Below are positions 7,844-16,890 of a DNA stretch of 64,000 nt, one piece after another; position 1 is the stretch's first letter, and every line of letters begins with the position of its first letter. The notes beneath the pieces are model-generated. The model worked only from the letters and a program-made list of their open reading frames with translations. It had not been told where the DNA came from and searched no databases. The DNA lies in assembly GCA_000733415.1 (NCBI GenBank), contig KL662191.1, positions 1,902,978 to 1,966,977 on the forward strand. The letters run 5' to 3'. This DNA is from [Leptolyngbya] sp. JSC-1 (GTDB lineage Bacteria > Cyanobacteriota > Cyanobacteriia > Elainellales > Elainellaceae). The position numbers were made by a program, and so were the translations under genes.

Positions 7844-9558
7844 TCATGGAGTACATGACTGAGCAGTTGATCGAGGGAATTTGCCAGGAGATTTTGAATA
7901 CTAAAACCCATTCAGCGACAGAACCTCACCCATTTGTGTTTCTCAAAAACTACGCCCTGCTCAAAGCCACTGCTAAGGACTACATTCGAGATAGCCAAGC
8001 CCGCCTGATCCTAGAACCCATTGCTCAGCAGATTAGCATTCAGTTCAGTCCTCAGGAGTTGCTAGAACGAGTCAATCATCTACTGTCTCATATCCGGCAG
8101 ACGAATGTATCCAATTATGCTACTGGCAACCTGATCAACCTATTGGCCCATCTACGCATTGACTTAACTGGAGCCGACTTCTCCCGACTCAAAATCTGGC
8201 AGGCCGACCTCTCCAATCTAAATCTACACCACGTCAACTTTACTCAGGCGGATCTAAGCAAATCCGTCTTTGCCGAAACCTTTGGCGGCATTTCAGCCAC
8301 GGCTTTTAGTCCAGACGGAACCCTGCTGGCGACCAGTGACACCAATGGCGGCATCCAAGTTTGGCATATTGCTAGCGGACAGCAACTCTTAGCACTGGCA
8401 GAAGGCCGCGCTCCTTGGGTATGGTCGGTTGCCTTTAGCCCTGCCCAGCCAAACTTGCTTGCCAGCTGTAGTGACGACACCTACATCAAACTATGGGATA
8501 TACAAACAGGTGAATGTCTAGGAGTATTATCGGGACACACCAGCAGCGTGCATATGGTGGCTTTCAGCCCAAACGGACAGCTTTTGGCAAGCGGTAGTGA
8601 AGATGGCACGATCAAGCTGTGGCAAGTCAGTCAGTGGAGTTCTGCATCCTGCATGGCAACTCTAGAAGGCCATCAGGCTTGGATCTGGTCAATTGCCTTT
8701 AGCCCCGATGGGCAAACCCTAGTCAGCGGCTCTGTTGACCAAACGCTGAAGCTGTGGAATGTAGCAACTGGCATTTGTGAGCAAACTTGGATAGGCCATA
8801 CCGATTGGATCAAATCTGTGGCCTTTAGCCCTGACGGCAAATGGATCGCTAGCGGCAGTGCCGATCACACGATCAAGCTCTGGCAGATTGAAACAGGACA
8901 ATGCCTCAAAACCTTGCAGGGCCATCAAGAAACAGTCACAGTCGTTGCGTTCAGTCCCGACAGCCAGCAGATTGCCAGCTCTAGCTATGATCAGACCGTT
9001 AAACTTTGGAGTATTGCTTCCGGTGAATGTATCCGCACATTACAGGGACATAGCAATCGCGTCTGGTGGGTGACATTCAGTCCAGATGGACATCATTTAG
9101 CCAGCGGTGGCGATGATCATGCGGTTCGCGTCTGGGATATCCATACCGGCAGATGTAGCAAAACCTGGAAAGGGCATACTAACGGTGTCCTCTGTTTAGC
9201 TGCTAACACCACGCAGCGCATCCTAGCCAGCGGTCATGAGGACGAAACCATTCAACTCTGGGATATACAGACTGGCGAAATTCTCAGAACTTTGCGAGGA
9301 CACACGCACCGAGTTTGGTCAGTAGCGTTTGCACCTCAATCTCTAGCTCAACCCCTCCTCGCTAGCAGCAGCGGCGATCGCACTGTAAAACTCTGGAACT
9401 GGCAAACTGGACAGTGCCTCAACACCTTACGAGGTCATACAAGCTGGGTTTGGACAGTGACGTTCAGCCCAGATGGGAAACGGTTGGTTAGCAGCAGCGT
9501 TGACGGTTTAGTCAAGCTCTGGGATACTCAAACTGGTAAATGCATTGAAACATTGTAA
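7840..9558 (+). CDS. Remaining middle fragment: pentapeptide stretch and ten WD40 blades
   Basis: A 572-aa frame continuing the STAND protein. An all-helical segment (residues 1-100) and a pentapeptide-like stretch (about 107-140) precede ten WD40 blades of the AFSPDGQxLASGSxDxTIKLW type. It ends at TAA 9556-9558 after GKCIETL, where GH of the next blade is expected. The 223 in-frame codons that follow encode four more blades, so the product would lack the end of its second propeller. GTG 7840 is the only start coupled to the preceding stop; internal ATGs at 7846 and 7855 are alternatives. Confidence 0.5.
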   Translation: MIMEYMTEQLIEGICQEILNTKTHSATEPHPFVFLKNYALLKATAKDYIRDSQARLILEPIAQQISIQFSPQELLERVNHLLSHIRQTNVSNYATGNLINLLAHLRIDLTGADFSRLKIWQADLSNLNLHHVNFTQADLSKSVFAETFGGISATAFSPDGTLLATSDTNGGIQVWHIASGQQLLALAEGRAPWVWSVAFSPAQPNLLASCSDDTYIKLWDIQTGECLGVLSGHTSSVHMVAFSPNGQLLASGSEDGTIKLWQVSQWSSASCMATLEGHQAWIWSIAFSPDGQTLVSGSVDQTLKLWNVATGICEQTWIGHTDWIKSVAFSPDGKWIASGSADHTIKLWQIETGQCLKTLQGHQETVTVVAFSPDSQQIASSSYDQTVKLWSIASGECIRTLQGHSNRVWWVTFSPDGHHLASGGDDHAVRVWDIHTGRCSKTWKGHTNGVLCLAANTTQRILASGHEDETIQLWDIQTGEILRTLRGHTHRVWSVAFAPQSLAQPLLASSSGDRTVKLWNWQTGQCLNTLRGHTSWVWTVTFSPDGKRLVSSSVDGLVKLWDTQTGKCIETL

Positions 9559-10423
9559 GAACATAAAGCTGCTGTTGTTAGAACTATCTTTAGTCCCAAT
9601 GAACGAACTTTAATTAGTGGTGGTTTTGACCAAACCATCAAAATTTGGGATAGTGCGACAGGTACTTGTTTAAGAACGCTGGAAGGACACCAGGGTACGG
9701 TCTGTTCTGTTCTTTTCTGGGCACAAAGCCAACAGTTGATTAGCGGCAGCTTTGACCAAACCATCAAGTTCTGGGACATCAAGACTGGGCAATGCCTCCG
9801 CACCTTGACTGGTCATCAAGCGGCAATTGTCTCCCTCGCACTCAGTGCAGATAGTCATTATTTAGCAAGCAGTAGTTTTGATCAAACCATAAAACTATGG
9901 GATTTGGAAACAGGTGAATGTGTTCGGACATTTGCAGGGCACACTGGCATCGTCACGAGCGCCATCTTTTTCCCAACTGTTGATCTGCAAAATCAAACTG
10001 ATTTGGCTCTGCTCTCCGAGACCGATGCTAGCGAACTGCTGATTAGCAGCAGCTATGACGAGACGATCAAATTTTGGGATACCACAACTGGAACCTGTAT
10101 CCACAGCATGCAAACTCCTCGTCCCTATGAAGGAATGACCATTACTAGGGCTACAGGGCTGACCGAAGCACAAAGAGCAACCCTAAAAGCACTCGGGGCT
10201 TCAGAGGCAGATCCACATTTTCATTGAGTTGCTCAAACAGCTTATTTTAGGGTTAGCGAAGCCTTGTTTTGGGGTAGGAAACAAGATCAATTCTTGCAGC
10301 CTCGATCATTCCTTATGCAAAACTCAGCTAGGTTTCACAATTGTTGCCTAACTTAGAGAGGTGAACTCTAGGAGGATCGGTCGCTGTGAGACTGAATCTG
10401 ATACTGAATCAAGGGTTGGAATT

Positions 10424-10918
10424 ATGAAAAAACGCTATCTTCTACAAACCGGCGCGGCTATTGTGGGTGTGATGGCCCTATCTCGTTATCTCTCGTCGAG
10501 GTCAGAGGCTCAGACAGCGTCAGAAAGCGGATTTGAAATTGTTAAAACAGAAGCAGAATGGCGCAGAATCCTATCACCCGATCAGTTTAACGTTTTGCGA
10601 CAACACGGTACCGAACCGCGATTTAGCAGCCTACTGGACAAACAGTTCGCCCAAGGCGTCTACCATTGTGCTGGCTGTGCCCTGCCACTGTTCTCTTCTG
10701 ACACCAAATTTGATAGTGGAACCGGTTGGCCCAGCTTCTATGCACCGATTGACAATGCTATCCGCACCTCTGTCGATCATTCCTTCTTGATGACACGCAC
10801 TGAAGTTCATTGCCGACGCTGCGGTGGACATTTAGGACATGTATTTGATGATGGCCCCGCGCCCACTGGAGAACGCTACTGTATAAACGGCGTCGCTCTT
10901 AAATTTGTTGCCCAATAA
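10424..10918 (+). CDS. msrB: Peptide methionine-(R)-S-oxide reductase, exported
   Basis: Reduces the R epimer of methionine sulfoxide in proteins. The 164-aa product has an N-terminal signal or anchor (residues 1-30, MKKRYLLQTGAAIVGVMAL) and a complete MsrB domain: zinc-binding CxxC pairs at 82/85 and 130/133, GTGWPSF, GHVFDDGP, and catalytic Cys153 in RYCINGVALKF. Start ATG 10424 is chosen because it opens directly into the signal peptide; a GTG 63 bp upstream adds unlike residues. With the exported MsrA 164 bp downstream, it forms an extracytoplasmic protein-repair pair. Its stop codon lies inside the first unit of a 15-bp tandem array. Confidence 0.93.
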   Translation: MKKRYLLQTGAAIVGVMALSRYLSSRSEAQTASESGFEIVKTEAEWRRILSPDQFNVLRQHGTEPRFSSLLDKQFAQGVYHCAGCALPLFSSDTKFDSGTGWPSFYAPIDNAIRTSVDHSFLMTRTEVHCRRCGGHLGHVFDDGPAPTGERYCINGVALKFVAQ

Positions 10919-10994
10919 TCTATTGCCCAATAATCTGTTGCTCAATAATTTGTTGCTCAATAATCTATTGCCCAATAATCTATTGCTCAATAAA
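10905..10994 (+). repeat. Six 15-bp tandem repeats covering the msrB stop codon
   Basis: Six consecutive 15-bp units related to CTATTGCCCAATAAT (10905-10919 through 10980-10994) differ at one to three positions. The first unit contains the last codons and TAA of msrB, so the array has grown out of the gene end into the spacer. Each unit brings another in-frame TAA. Confidence 0.9.
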
Positions 10995-11082
10995 TTGGCA
11001 ACGTTGTTGTCATCAAGCTCTCTGAAAAACTGAAATTCACTGACTATTCACGATTGTTGAACCGCTGGAGAACTTCGAATCT

Positions 11083-11790
11083 ATGCCACTACGCATTGTA
11101 CTTTCCAATTCCTTGGTGCGTCGCTTTTCGATTTTGTCGCTGACTGCTGCGGCTCTAACTTATGGTGCAAGCCATTTGGGTGCTGCGGCTGATGTGGCAG
11201 CTACGGCAACATTTCCCAACCCTGTTACAGATATAGCAACTGCTGCAACGATGGAAGAACAGACGGCAGTTTTTGCAGGCGGTTGCTTCTGGGGGATGGA
11301 AGGCGTTTTTGAGCATCTCAAAGGTGTGTCTGAGGTCGTTACAGGCTATGCGGGCGGCAGTGCGGCGTCTGCACGTTATGAACAGGTGAGTGCTGGCACA
11401 ACTACCCATGCAGAAGCGGTGAAAATCACCTATGACCCATCGCAAATTACCTATGGTCAGCTTCTCAAGGTTTACTTTGCGGTGGCGCATGATCCAACCC
11501 AATTGAATCGACAGGGACCAGACACAGGACCCCAGTATCGCTCCGCCATCTTCTTCGCGAACGATGAGCAGAAGCAAGTGGCCCAAGCCTATATCGACCA
11601 ACTCAATCAAGCTCGTGTTTTCAATCGCCCGATTGTAACTCAGCTCAACCCCTTAGACCGATTTTATGCGGCTGAAGACTACCATCAGGATTTTATCAGG
11701 CGTAATCCCCGCAATCCCTATGTGATCCTGCATGACTTGCCTCAAATCATTCGACTTCAGGAACGGTTTCCGGAACTGTATCAGGAATAG
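11083..11790 (+). CDS. msrA: Peptide methionine-(S)-S-oxide reductase, exported
   Basis: Reduces the S epimer of methionine sulfoxide. The 235-aa protein has an N-terminal signal region (about 1-37, hydrophobic LSLTAAALTYGASHLGAAA), a short linker, then the MsrA domain opening with AGGCFWG (catalytic Cys68), GYAGG, HAEAVKITYDP and the EDYHQDF region. It follows msrB on the same strand after 164 bp that include the tandem array, so co-transcription is likely but unproven. Paired signal peptides suggest both repair lumenal or periplasmic proteins. No competing start gives a better signal peptide. Confidence 0.93.
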   Translation: MPLRIVLSNSLVRRFSILSLTAAALTYGASHLGAAADVAATATFPNPVTDIATAATMEEQTAVFAGGCFWGMEGVFEHLKGVSEVVTGYAGGSAASARYEQVSAGTTTHAEAVKITYDPSQITYGQLLKVYFAVAHDPTQLNRQGPDTGPQYRSAIFFANDEQKQVAQAYIDQLNQARVFNRPIVTQLNPLDRFYAAEDYHQDFIRRNPRNPYVILHDLPQIIRLQERFPELYQE

Positions 11791-11990
11791 AGAATTGCTG
11801 CGACAGCGCAGTAGCTGAGATTTTTCCGGAATCCTGAAAACTGAGGCAATTGATTCTGATTGATGGATTACTGGATGGATTATTAGGGTGCAGTTGATCT
11901 TGCTAGCAGAATAAGGGATTGCTTTGAATGTATCGCCATATTCCTTATCGAACCCCCAGCGCAAATGCTTACCCTTACAATCCATGTCGC

Positions 11991-12467
11991 TTAAATGTTC
12001 AGCAGATCGAAAAAGTCGTCATCCAGTTCATAGCTCAACATTTGCGCCATAAATTTGAGTTTGGTACGGCTGGCAATGCCCTGTTCCTGCATCCAGTTCG
12101 CCAATACAAAGATTTTTTGCATTAAGAAAATTTCCAATGCTTCTGGATTGAATTCAATACCGCTGGAACTGAACTGATGGGGCACCAGCATGGCGGTGTA
12201 ACGGCCCAACTCCTGCGCTTCCCAATCCAGCAAAAAGGGCAGCCAGGGATAATTGGCATCTAGGCGCACAAACCAGAGCCGCACTTCCGGAATTTCAGAT
12301 AGCTCACGCGGGTCCTCCGGCTCTTGAGGAAAGTCGATCACAAAGCGAATTTCTTGCTCGTGGTTGGCAACGGAGCCATCTTTGATCCAGGGTTCAATCA
12401 CCGCTTGGGCCGGAGCAAGATCAAGCGTATGGATTGCGTCTGCATTGAGCGTAATTGTCGTGGTCAT
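11991..12467 (-). CDS. CRR6-family NdhI maturation factor (DUF1817)
   Basis: Related to plant CRR6, which helps assemble the NdhI subunit of the photosynthetic NDH-1 complex. The 158-aa product starts at ATG 12467 (TTTITLNADAIHTLDL opening) and carries the family core EDPRELSEIPEVRLWFVRLD, YPWLPFLLDWEA and a C-terminal helical part ending ELDDDFFDLL. An upstream ATG would add 44 poorly conserved residues, so I reject it. It is a cytoplasmic or stromal-side chaperone. It is monocistronic and diverges from the TVP38-type gene. Confidence 0.85.
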   Translation of the reverse strand: MTTTITLNADAIHTLDLAPAQAVIEPWIKDGSVANHEQEIRFVIDFPQEPEDPRELSEIPEVRLWFVRLDANYPWLPFLLDWEAQELGRYTAMLVPHQFSSSGIEFNPEALEIFLMQKIFVLANWMQEQGIASRTKLKFMAQMLSYELDDDFFDLLNI

Positions 12468-12892
12468 TGGCTGGAGTAAGTGCACGCCTTTTTTATTCTC
12501 TGACAATTGGGTTCTTTTCAGCATTGGGTTAGGTGATGCTAGAGGTCGAGATTCTCTTGGAGTAGTGTATGTTGAAAAAGGAGTTGAGACGGACGCCACG
12601 AAGGTTTAATCTCGAATCCGCATCATTTTCAAAGCGCTTGAGAATACATTTGCCAAAATCCTGTGAAAGCAGGTTTTACAGCATCGCCATGTTAAAAATT
12701 GGCGATTAGTGCGAGCATCTTGCTCACGTTCTCTCATCCAAGCATTCTGCCCACAGCTCGATTTGTATTTGAGAAACAAAACAATTCTCAGCAAACCCTC
12801 AGGCACAGCTCACATAGGCATCATTCCGTTGCATAGAAATGCCTTTACAGTGAATGCAGGGACGACTCAATCAACCCCTGAGGAAAGAAGCC
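12468..12892. other. Divergent spacer between crr6 and the TVP38 gene
   Basis: 425 bp with no credible gene. It must hold the promoters of both divergent genes. I see no clear operator or hairpin. Confidence 0.5.
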
Positions 12893-13681
12893 ATGCCGCA
12901 ACCTATCCAACCAACACGACTTCGCTATTCTAGCCTTCTGAGATCCCTGAAAATCATCGGAATTGCCAGCTTATCTTTTCTTGTCAGCGCTGTGCCCGCC
13001 TTTGCCACTACCCTGCAAGAGAGCAGCGGTTGGAACCTCCAGGAAGTGATCCAGCGAGCACTGGAACAGATCCAGCAGTTGGGAATTGCTGGCGTTGTAG
13101 CCTTTATTGTCCTCTATGCCCTTGCCACCGTGGCTTTCATCCCAGGATCGTTGCTGACTCTAGGAGCCGGAGTTGTATATGGCGTGGTCCAGGGATCGCT
13201 CTATGTTCTGATTGGGGCTAGTTTAGGCGCAGTGCTGGCGTTTCTGGTCGGTCGGTATTTGGCCCGTGATTGGGTGGCGAAAAAGATTGAAAATAATCCT
13301 AAATTCAAAGCGATTGACGAAGCGGTCGGACGGGAAGGTTTCAAAATTGTGCTGTTGACTCGACTTTCACCGGTGTTTCCGTTTAATCTGCTCAACTATG
13401 CCTACGGCATTACCGGCGTGAAGCTGCGGGACTATGCCCTAGCCTGCATCGGCATGTTGCCCGGTACAGTGCTGTACGTCTATATTGGCTCACTGGCTGG
13501 CAGCCTTGCCATGCTGGGAACCGAAACGCAAGCGGCAAACCCCCTATTGCAATGGCTGGTGCGCGGGATTGGGTTTGTAGCGACCGTTGCCGTAACCCTC
13601 TATGTGACTCGAATTGCCCGCAAAGCTCTAGACAGCGTTTCTGAGCAAACCACGACTGACAGCGTTCCGCATGATGCCTAG
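12893..13681 (+). CDS. TVP38/TMEM64 (DedA-superfamily) membrane protein
   Basis: A 262-aa integral membrane protein of the SNARE-associated/VTT family. A signal peptide ending AVPAFA (about residue 38) is followed by the VTT domain: FIPGSLLTLGAGVVYG, the reentrant-loop region FLVGRYLARDWV, and VLLTRLSPVFPFNLLNYAYG with its conserved Arg and Pro. Start ATG 12893 has AGGAAAG seven bases upstream; an ATG 39 bp earlier lacks one. VTT proteins are implicated in lipid scrambling and membrane homeostasis. The flavoprotein gene follows after 60 bp, a pairing common in cyanobacteria, so the two are probably co-transcribed. Confidence 0.9.
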   Translation: MPQPIQPTRLRYSSLLRSLKIIGIASLSFLVSAVPAFATTLQESSGWNLQEVIQRALEQIQQLGIAGVVAFIVLYALATVAFIPGSLLTLGAGVVYGVVQGSLYVLIGASLGAVLAFLVGRYLARDWVAKKIENNPKFKAIDEAVGREGFKIVLLTRLSPVFPFNLLNYAYGITGVKLRDYALACIGMLPGTVLYVYIGSLAGSLAMLGTETQAANPLLQWLVRGIGFVATVAVTLYVTRIARKALDSVSEQTTTDSVPHDA

Positions 13682-13741
13682 CTGATCTTTAACTGACGCC
13701 AAACTTTAGTTCAAAATCTCAATCTTTCGGAGTTTCGAGCC

Positions 13742-15286
13742 ATGACTCAGTCAGCCTTTCAGCCGTTTCTAGTACCGCCAATGGACGAGTACAACCAAAC
13801 CCTTGTCTCTTATGTGCATCCACCCAACTGGACGAATCCCACTCCCCAAGCCGAATATGACCTGGTTGTGATTGGGGCAGGCACGGCTGGCTTGGTGGTA
13901 GCTGCTGGTGCAGCTGGACTGGGGCTGGGATTGAAAATTGCCCTGGTGGAACGGCATCTGATGGGCGGCGATTGCTTAAATGTCGGCTGTGTACCGTCTA
14001 AGTGTGTGATTCGCTCCTCGCGAGTGGTAGCCGATATTCGAGATGCCGAACCGTTCGGCATCAAGCCCCCCGACACCATTGAGATCGATTTCGCGGCAGT
14101 CATGGCTCGGATGCGGCGATTGCGGGCGGGCATTAGCCATCACGATTCGGCAGAGCGGTTTCAAAACCTGGGCATCGATGTGTTTTTGGGCCAGGGGGAA
14201 TTTCAGAGCGAGCGCAGCCTCATGGTTGGCGGGCAGATCCTTCGCTTCAAAAAGGCAGTGATTGCCACCGGCGCACGGGCCGCTAAACCCAAAATTGCAG
14301 GACTGGAAGCGGCTGGCTACCTGACGAACGAAACCGTCTTTTCCCTGACTGAACGTCCTGCCAAGCTGGCGGTAATTGGCGGCGGGCCGATTGGCTGTGA
14401 GCTGGCTCAGGCGTTTCAGCGACTTGGGTCTGAGGTGATCTTGTTCCACAAAGGTGGTCATTTGCTGGATAAAGAAGATGCGGACGCGGCTGAGATCGTG
14501 CAGCAGTCGTTTTTGCAGGAAGGAATTCGGCTAGTGTTAAACGCCCAACTCCAGCGGGTGGAAAAAACCGAGTTCGGCAAGGTGATTCACTTTAGCTCTG
14601 ATGGTAAGCCCGATTCGATTGCGGTGGATCAGATTCTGGTCGGCACTGGACGTGCTGCCAATGTGGAGGGGCTGAACCTGGAAGCGGCAGGCGTGGCCTA
14701 CGATGCCAAAGGCGTCAAGGTGAATGATTATCTGCAAACCAGCAATCCCAAAATCTTTGCTGCGGGCGATATTTGTATGAACTGGAAGTTCACCCATGCT
14801 GCCGATGCCGCTGCTCGTATCGTGATCAAGAATGCGCTGTTTGCACCGTTTGGGATCGGTAAATCGAAACTCAGCAGTCTGGTGATGCCCTGGGTCACCT
14901 ACACCGATCCCGAAGTAGCCCATGTCGGCATGTATGAGTCGGAGGCTCGCCAGCAGGGAATTGCCGTCAAAACTATCCATATTCCGTTTAGCCAAGTCGA
15001 TCGGGCCATTGCCGACGGTGAGGAAACGGGATTTCTGAAAATTCTGCATCGCCAGGGCAGCGACAAAATCCTCGGCGCGACGATTGTAGCCCGCCATGCC
15101 GGAGAAATGATCAGCGAGGTGACTACGGCGATTGTGAATCAGATTGGATTGAGTAAGCTCTCGACAGTGATTCATCCCTACCCGACCCAAGCAGAAGCAA
15201 TTAAAAAGGCAGCAGATGCCTATCGTCGAACCTTGCTGACGCCGCGCAGTCAGTTTCTGCTGGGCATCTTGACCAAACTTTCCTAG
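13742..15286 (+). CDS. Mercuric reductase-like pyridine nucleotide-disulfide oxidoreductase
   Basis: A 514-aa flavoenzyme of the lipoamide dehydrogenase/MerA family. An N-terminal extension (1-38) precedes the FAD-binding motif VIGAGTAGLVVAAG, the redox disulfide CLNVGCVPSK, an NAD(P) motif (VIGGGPIGCELAQAF), a second FAD motif (IFAAGDIC) and the dimer-interface HPYPTQAEAIKK with the catalytic His-Glu pair. It lacks the N-terminal metal-binding domain and the C-terminal vicinal cysteines of true MerA, so mercury reduction is unlikely to be its role; the natural disulfide or quinone substrate is unknown. It probably forms an operon with the TVP38-type gene. Confidence 0.88.
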   Translation: MTQSAFQPFLVPPMDEYNQTLVSYVHPPNWTNPTPQAEYDLVVIGAGTAGLVVAAGAAGLGLGLKIALVERHLMGGDCLNVGCVPSKCVIRSSRVVADIRDAEPFGIKPPDTIEIDFAAVMARMRRLRAGISHHDSAERFQNLGIDVFLGQGEFQSERSLMVGGQILRFKKAVIATGARAAKPKIAGLEAAGYLTNETVFSLTERPAKLAVIGGGPIGCELAQAFQRLGSEVILFHKGGHLLDKEDADAAEIVQQSFLQEGIRLVLNAQLQRVEKTEFGKVIHFSSDGKPDSIAVDQILVGTGRAANVEGLNLEAAGVAYDAKGVKVNDYLQTSNPKIFAAGDICMNWKFTHAADAAARIVIKNALFAPFGIGKSKLSSLVMPWVTYTDPEVAHVGMYESEARQQGIAVKTIHIPFSQVDRAIADGEETGFLKILHRQGSDKILGATIVARHAGEMISEVTTAIVNQIGLSKLSTVIHPYPTQAEAIKKAADAYRRTLLTPRSQFLLGILTKLS

Positions 15287-15648
15287 GATCAACCGACTTT
15301 GGGTAGTTTTAACTGCAAAATTTGCATGAACCGACACTGGCAAACAATTCCAGACCAAGCCAAGTTTGTAGACTCAAGTTTGTAGACTACTTCCTAGAGT
15401 GATCGAAATTCCTGTAATGCTACCTTCTGATCCACTGCTTAATTTCTCTGCTCAGTCAATTCACCCGATCGGACTAGCCGATTTAGGGAGGGCACAGCTG
15501 TTGTACCTTGTCAGAATAGGCAAGAAGCCTGATACTGTAGCCACAGCTCTCCGTTTTCCTCCGCCAAACCGGCTGGAAACCCCAATTCCTGCTGGTTTCG
15601 CTCTACCAGGATTGACTGCTGCAAACTGTTCGCTCAAGGTCAAGGTTC
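15287..15648. other. Non-coding spacer with a 14-bp tandem duplication
   Basis: 362 bp. CAAGTTTGTAGACT is present twice in tandem (15361-15374 and 15375-15388). A small frame beginning at 15399 has no family resemblance and overlaps the permease start, so I do not call it. Confidence 0.6.
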
Positions 15649-16890
15649 ATGTCTTCCATTGCGCGTAGAAATTTGTTCGAAGACATTCCCCGCTTCTTGG
15701 TGGCTCAGGCTGGCATCATGTTTGCGGTGAGTCTGGTCACCATTCAAACGGGTGTTTTGAGTGGCTTCATTCGCTCAGTAGGGACGCTAGTTGACCACGC
15801 TAATGCCGATATTTGGGTGGCCAATCAGGATATGGTCCAGCTCGAACTCACCCTGCCCATGCCGGCCTCGCACTTGAACTTAGCCCAGCGAGTCCCTGGG
15901 GTAGAGCGAGCTGAGCCATTGGTAATGGGAGGGGGCACCTGGCGCAGTCCAGGCGGTGAAATTAACCTGGTGCGCGTATTTGGGTTTGAGCCAGAGGGTC
16001 AGCTTTTCAGCGATTTTAGGATGACTGCCGGCAGCGTTAGCAACTTAAAGCAGCCCTTTACCGTCATGGTAGATGAGTCCACTTTAGACAGTTTAGGGAT
16101 ACAGCAAGTCAATGATACGGCCACGCTTGGCTCCTTGGGGCTAAAGCTGGTGGGGCTAACTCAAGCTTCCCAGTCGATTACATCCAGTCCTTACCTATTC
16201 ACCTCAATTGAAAACGCCAAAGCCTTTTCGACCAGCGGTTTAACAGCTAGCCTGAACTGCCGCTTACAGAATGGTGAGTTTAGCTGCACGAACGTCTACC
16301 AAAAATCACCCGATGCCAATCCGGCTTCGTCGCAACCAACGCCCCTCTCGGCTACCGACCCGATTAGCTATATTTTGGTGCGGGCAAAACCGGGGGAGGA
16401 TATACAGGCGTTGAAGCAGCGGTTAGAGCAAGCCTTACCGGGCACTCTGGCCGTAACACAGGCGGAAATGGCCAGCCGAACGCGCAGCTTTTGGGTGCGA
16501 CGCACGGGGGTTGGCTTTATTTTGGGGCTGGGCGCTACCGTCGGCGTGATTGTCGGCGTCGTAATTGTGGGACAAATTCTCTATTCGTCAGTCTCTGACC
16601 ATATGAAAGAGTTTGCTACCCTCAAAGCAATGGGCGTGTCTGACAAAGTGGTTTACGGCATCATTATTCGTCAGGCGCTTTGGATGGGCCTACTGGGCTA
16701 TCTACCAAGCTTGGCACTGTGCCTGGGTTTAGGAGCCTGGACATTTCAAACCCAAGGCATCATGATTTTGATCACACCGCTGACGGCGGCTGGAGTGTTG
16801 GGGTTGACGATCTTTATGTGTGTGGGGTCAGCGATGTTTGCAATTCAGAAGATTACTCGTGTGGATCCAGCGATTGTGTTTAAGTCCTAA
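15649..16890 (+). CDS. DevC/MacB-type ABC transporter permease
   Basis: A 413-aa permease with four membrane segments in the FtsX/MacB arrangement: one near residues 20-45, then a large periplasmic domain (about 50-275) and three C-terminal segments (about 288-320, 340-365, 375-400). The sequence SDHMKEFATLKAMGVSD is the conserved cytoplasmic loop of DevC permeases. Its ATPase follows 426 bp downstream, an unusually wide gap. No membrane fusion protein is nearby, unlike the devBC locus at the left edge. It is likely an exporter for a lipid or peptide; the substrate is unknown. Confidence 0.88.
   Translation: MSSIARRNLFEDIPRFLVAQAGIMFAVSLVTIQTGVLSGFIRSVGTLVDHANADIWVANQDMVQLELTLPMPASHLNLAQRVPGVERAEPLVMGGGTWRSPGGEINLVRVFGFEPEGQLFSDFRMTAGSVSNLKQPFTVMVDESTLDSLGIQQVNDTATLGSLGLKLVGLTQASQSITSSPYLFTSIENAKAFSTSGLTASLNCRLQNGEFSCTNVYQKSPDANPASSQPTPLSATDPISYILVRAKPGEDIQALKQRLEQALPGTLAVTQAEMASRTRSFWVRRTGVGFILGLGATVGVIVGVVIVGQILYSSVSDHMKEFATLKAMGVSDKVVYGIIIRQALWMGLLGYLPSLALCLGLGAWTFQTQGIMILITPLTAAGVLGLTIFMCVGSAMFAIQKITRVDPAIVFKS

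Larger units (their letters stand above)
6536..10227 (+). pseudogene. NB-ARC/WD40 STAND protein gene, interrupted by a frameshift and a stop
   Basis: In intact cyanobacterial homologues this is one protein of about 1,230 aa: a helix-turn-helix-like N-terminal domain of the vMAP type (residues 1-75), an NB-ARC NTPase (P-loop GMGGMGKT near 154-161; LILDNYE Walker B), a pentapeptide-like stretch (DLTGADFSRL), then WD40 repeats. Here the first frame ends at TGA 7841-7843. The downstream frame, read before that point, gives the expected GFTQQPVIMEYMT junction, so one base is missing near 7825-7830. That frame stops at TAA 9556-9558 inside a WD40 blade, yet the same frame stays open to 10227 with four more blades and the usual C-terminus (RPYEGMTITRATGLTEAQ). 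In total 14 blades are recognisable. STAND proteins act as switch-like signal or defence scaffolds. Start ATG 6536 is preferred to an upstream ATG inside the hairpin repeat. Confidence 0.85.

Noticed and set aside
9556..9558. Programmed stop-codon readthrough in the STAND gene
   Set aside because: No known readthrough context, and an independent frameshift exists in the same gene; decay or sequence error is simpler.
10905..10994. Possible CRISPR array
   Set aside because: Units are contiguous 15-mers without unique spacers, so this is a simple tandem repeat. The same applies to the arrays at 43244 and 51001.
14537..15358. Long antisense frame opposite the mercuric reductase-like gene
   Set aside because: No family resemblance; it is a frame shadow of a strongly recognised gene. 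The same holds for 4536-5030 and 57237-57701.
15399..15668. 89-aa frame before the DevC-type permease
   Set aside because: It overlaps the permease start, lacks a ribosome-binding site and resembles no family.
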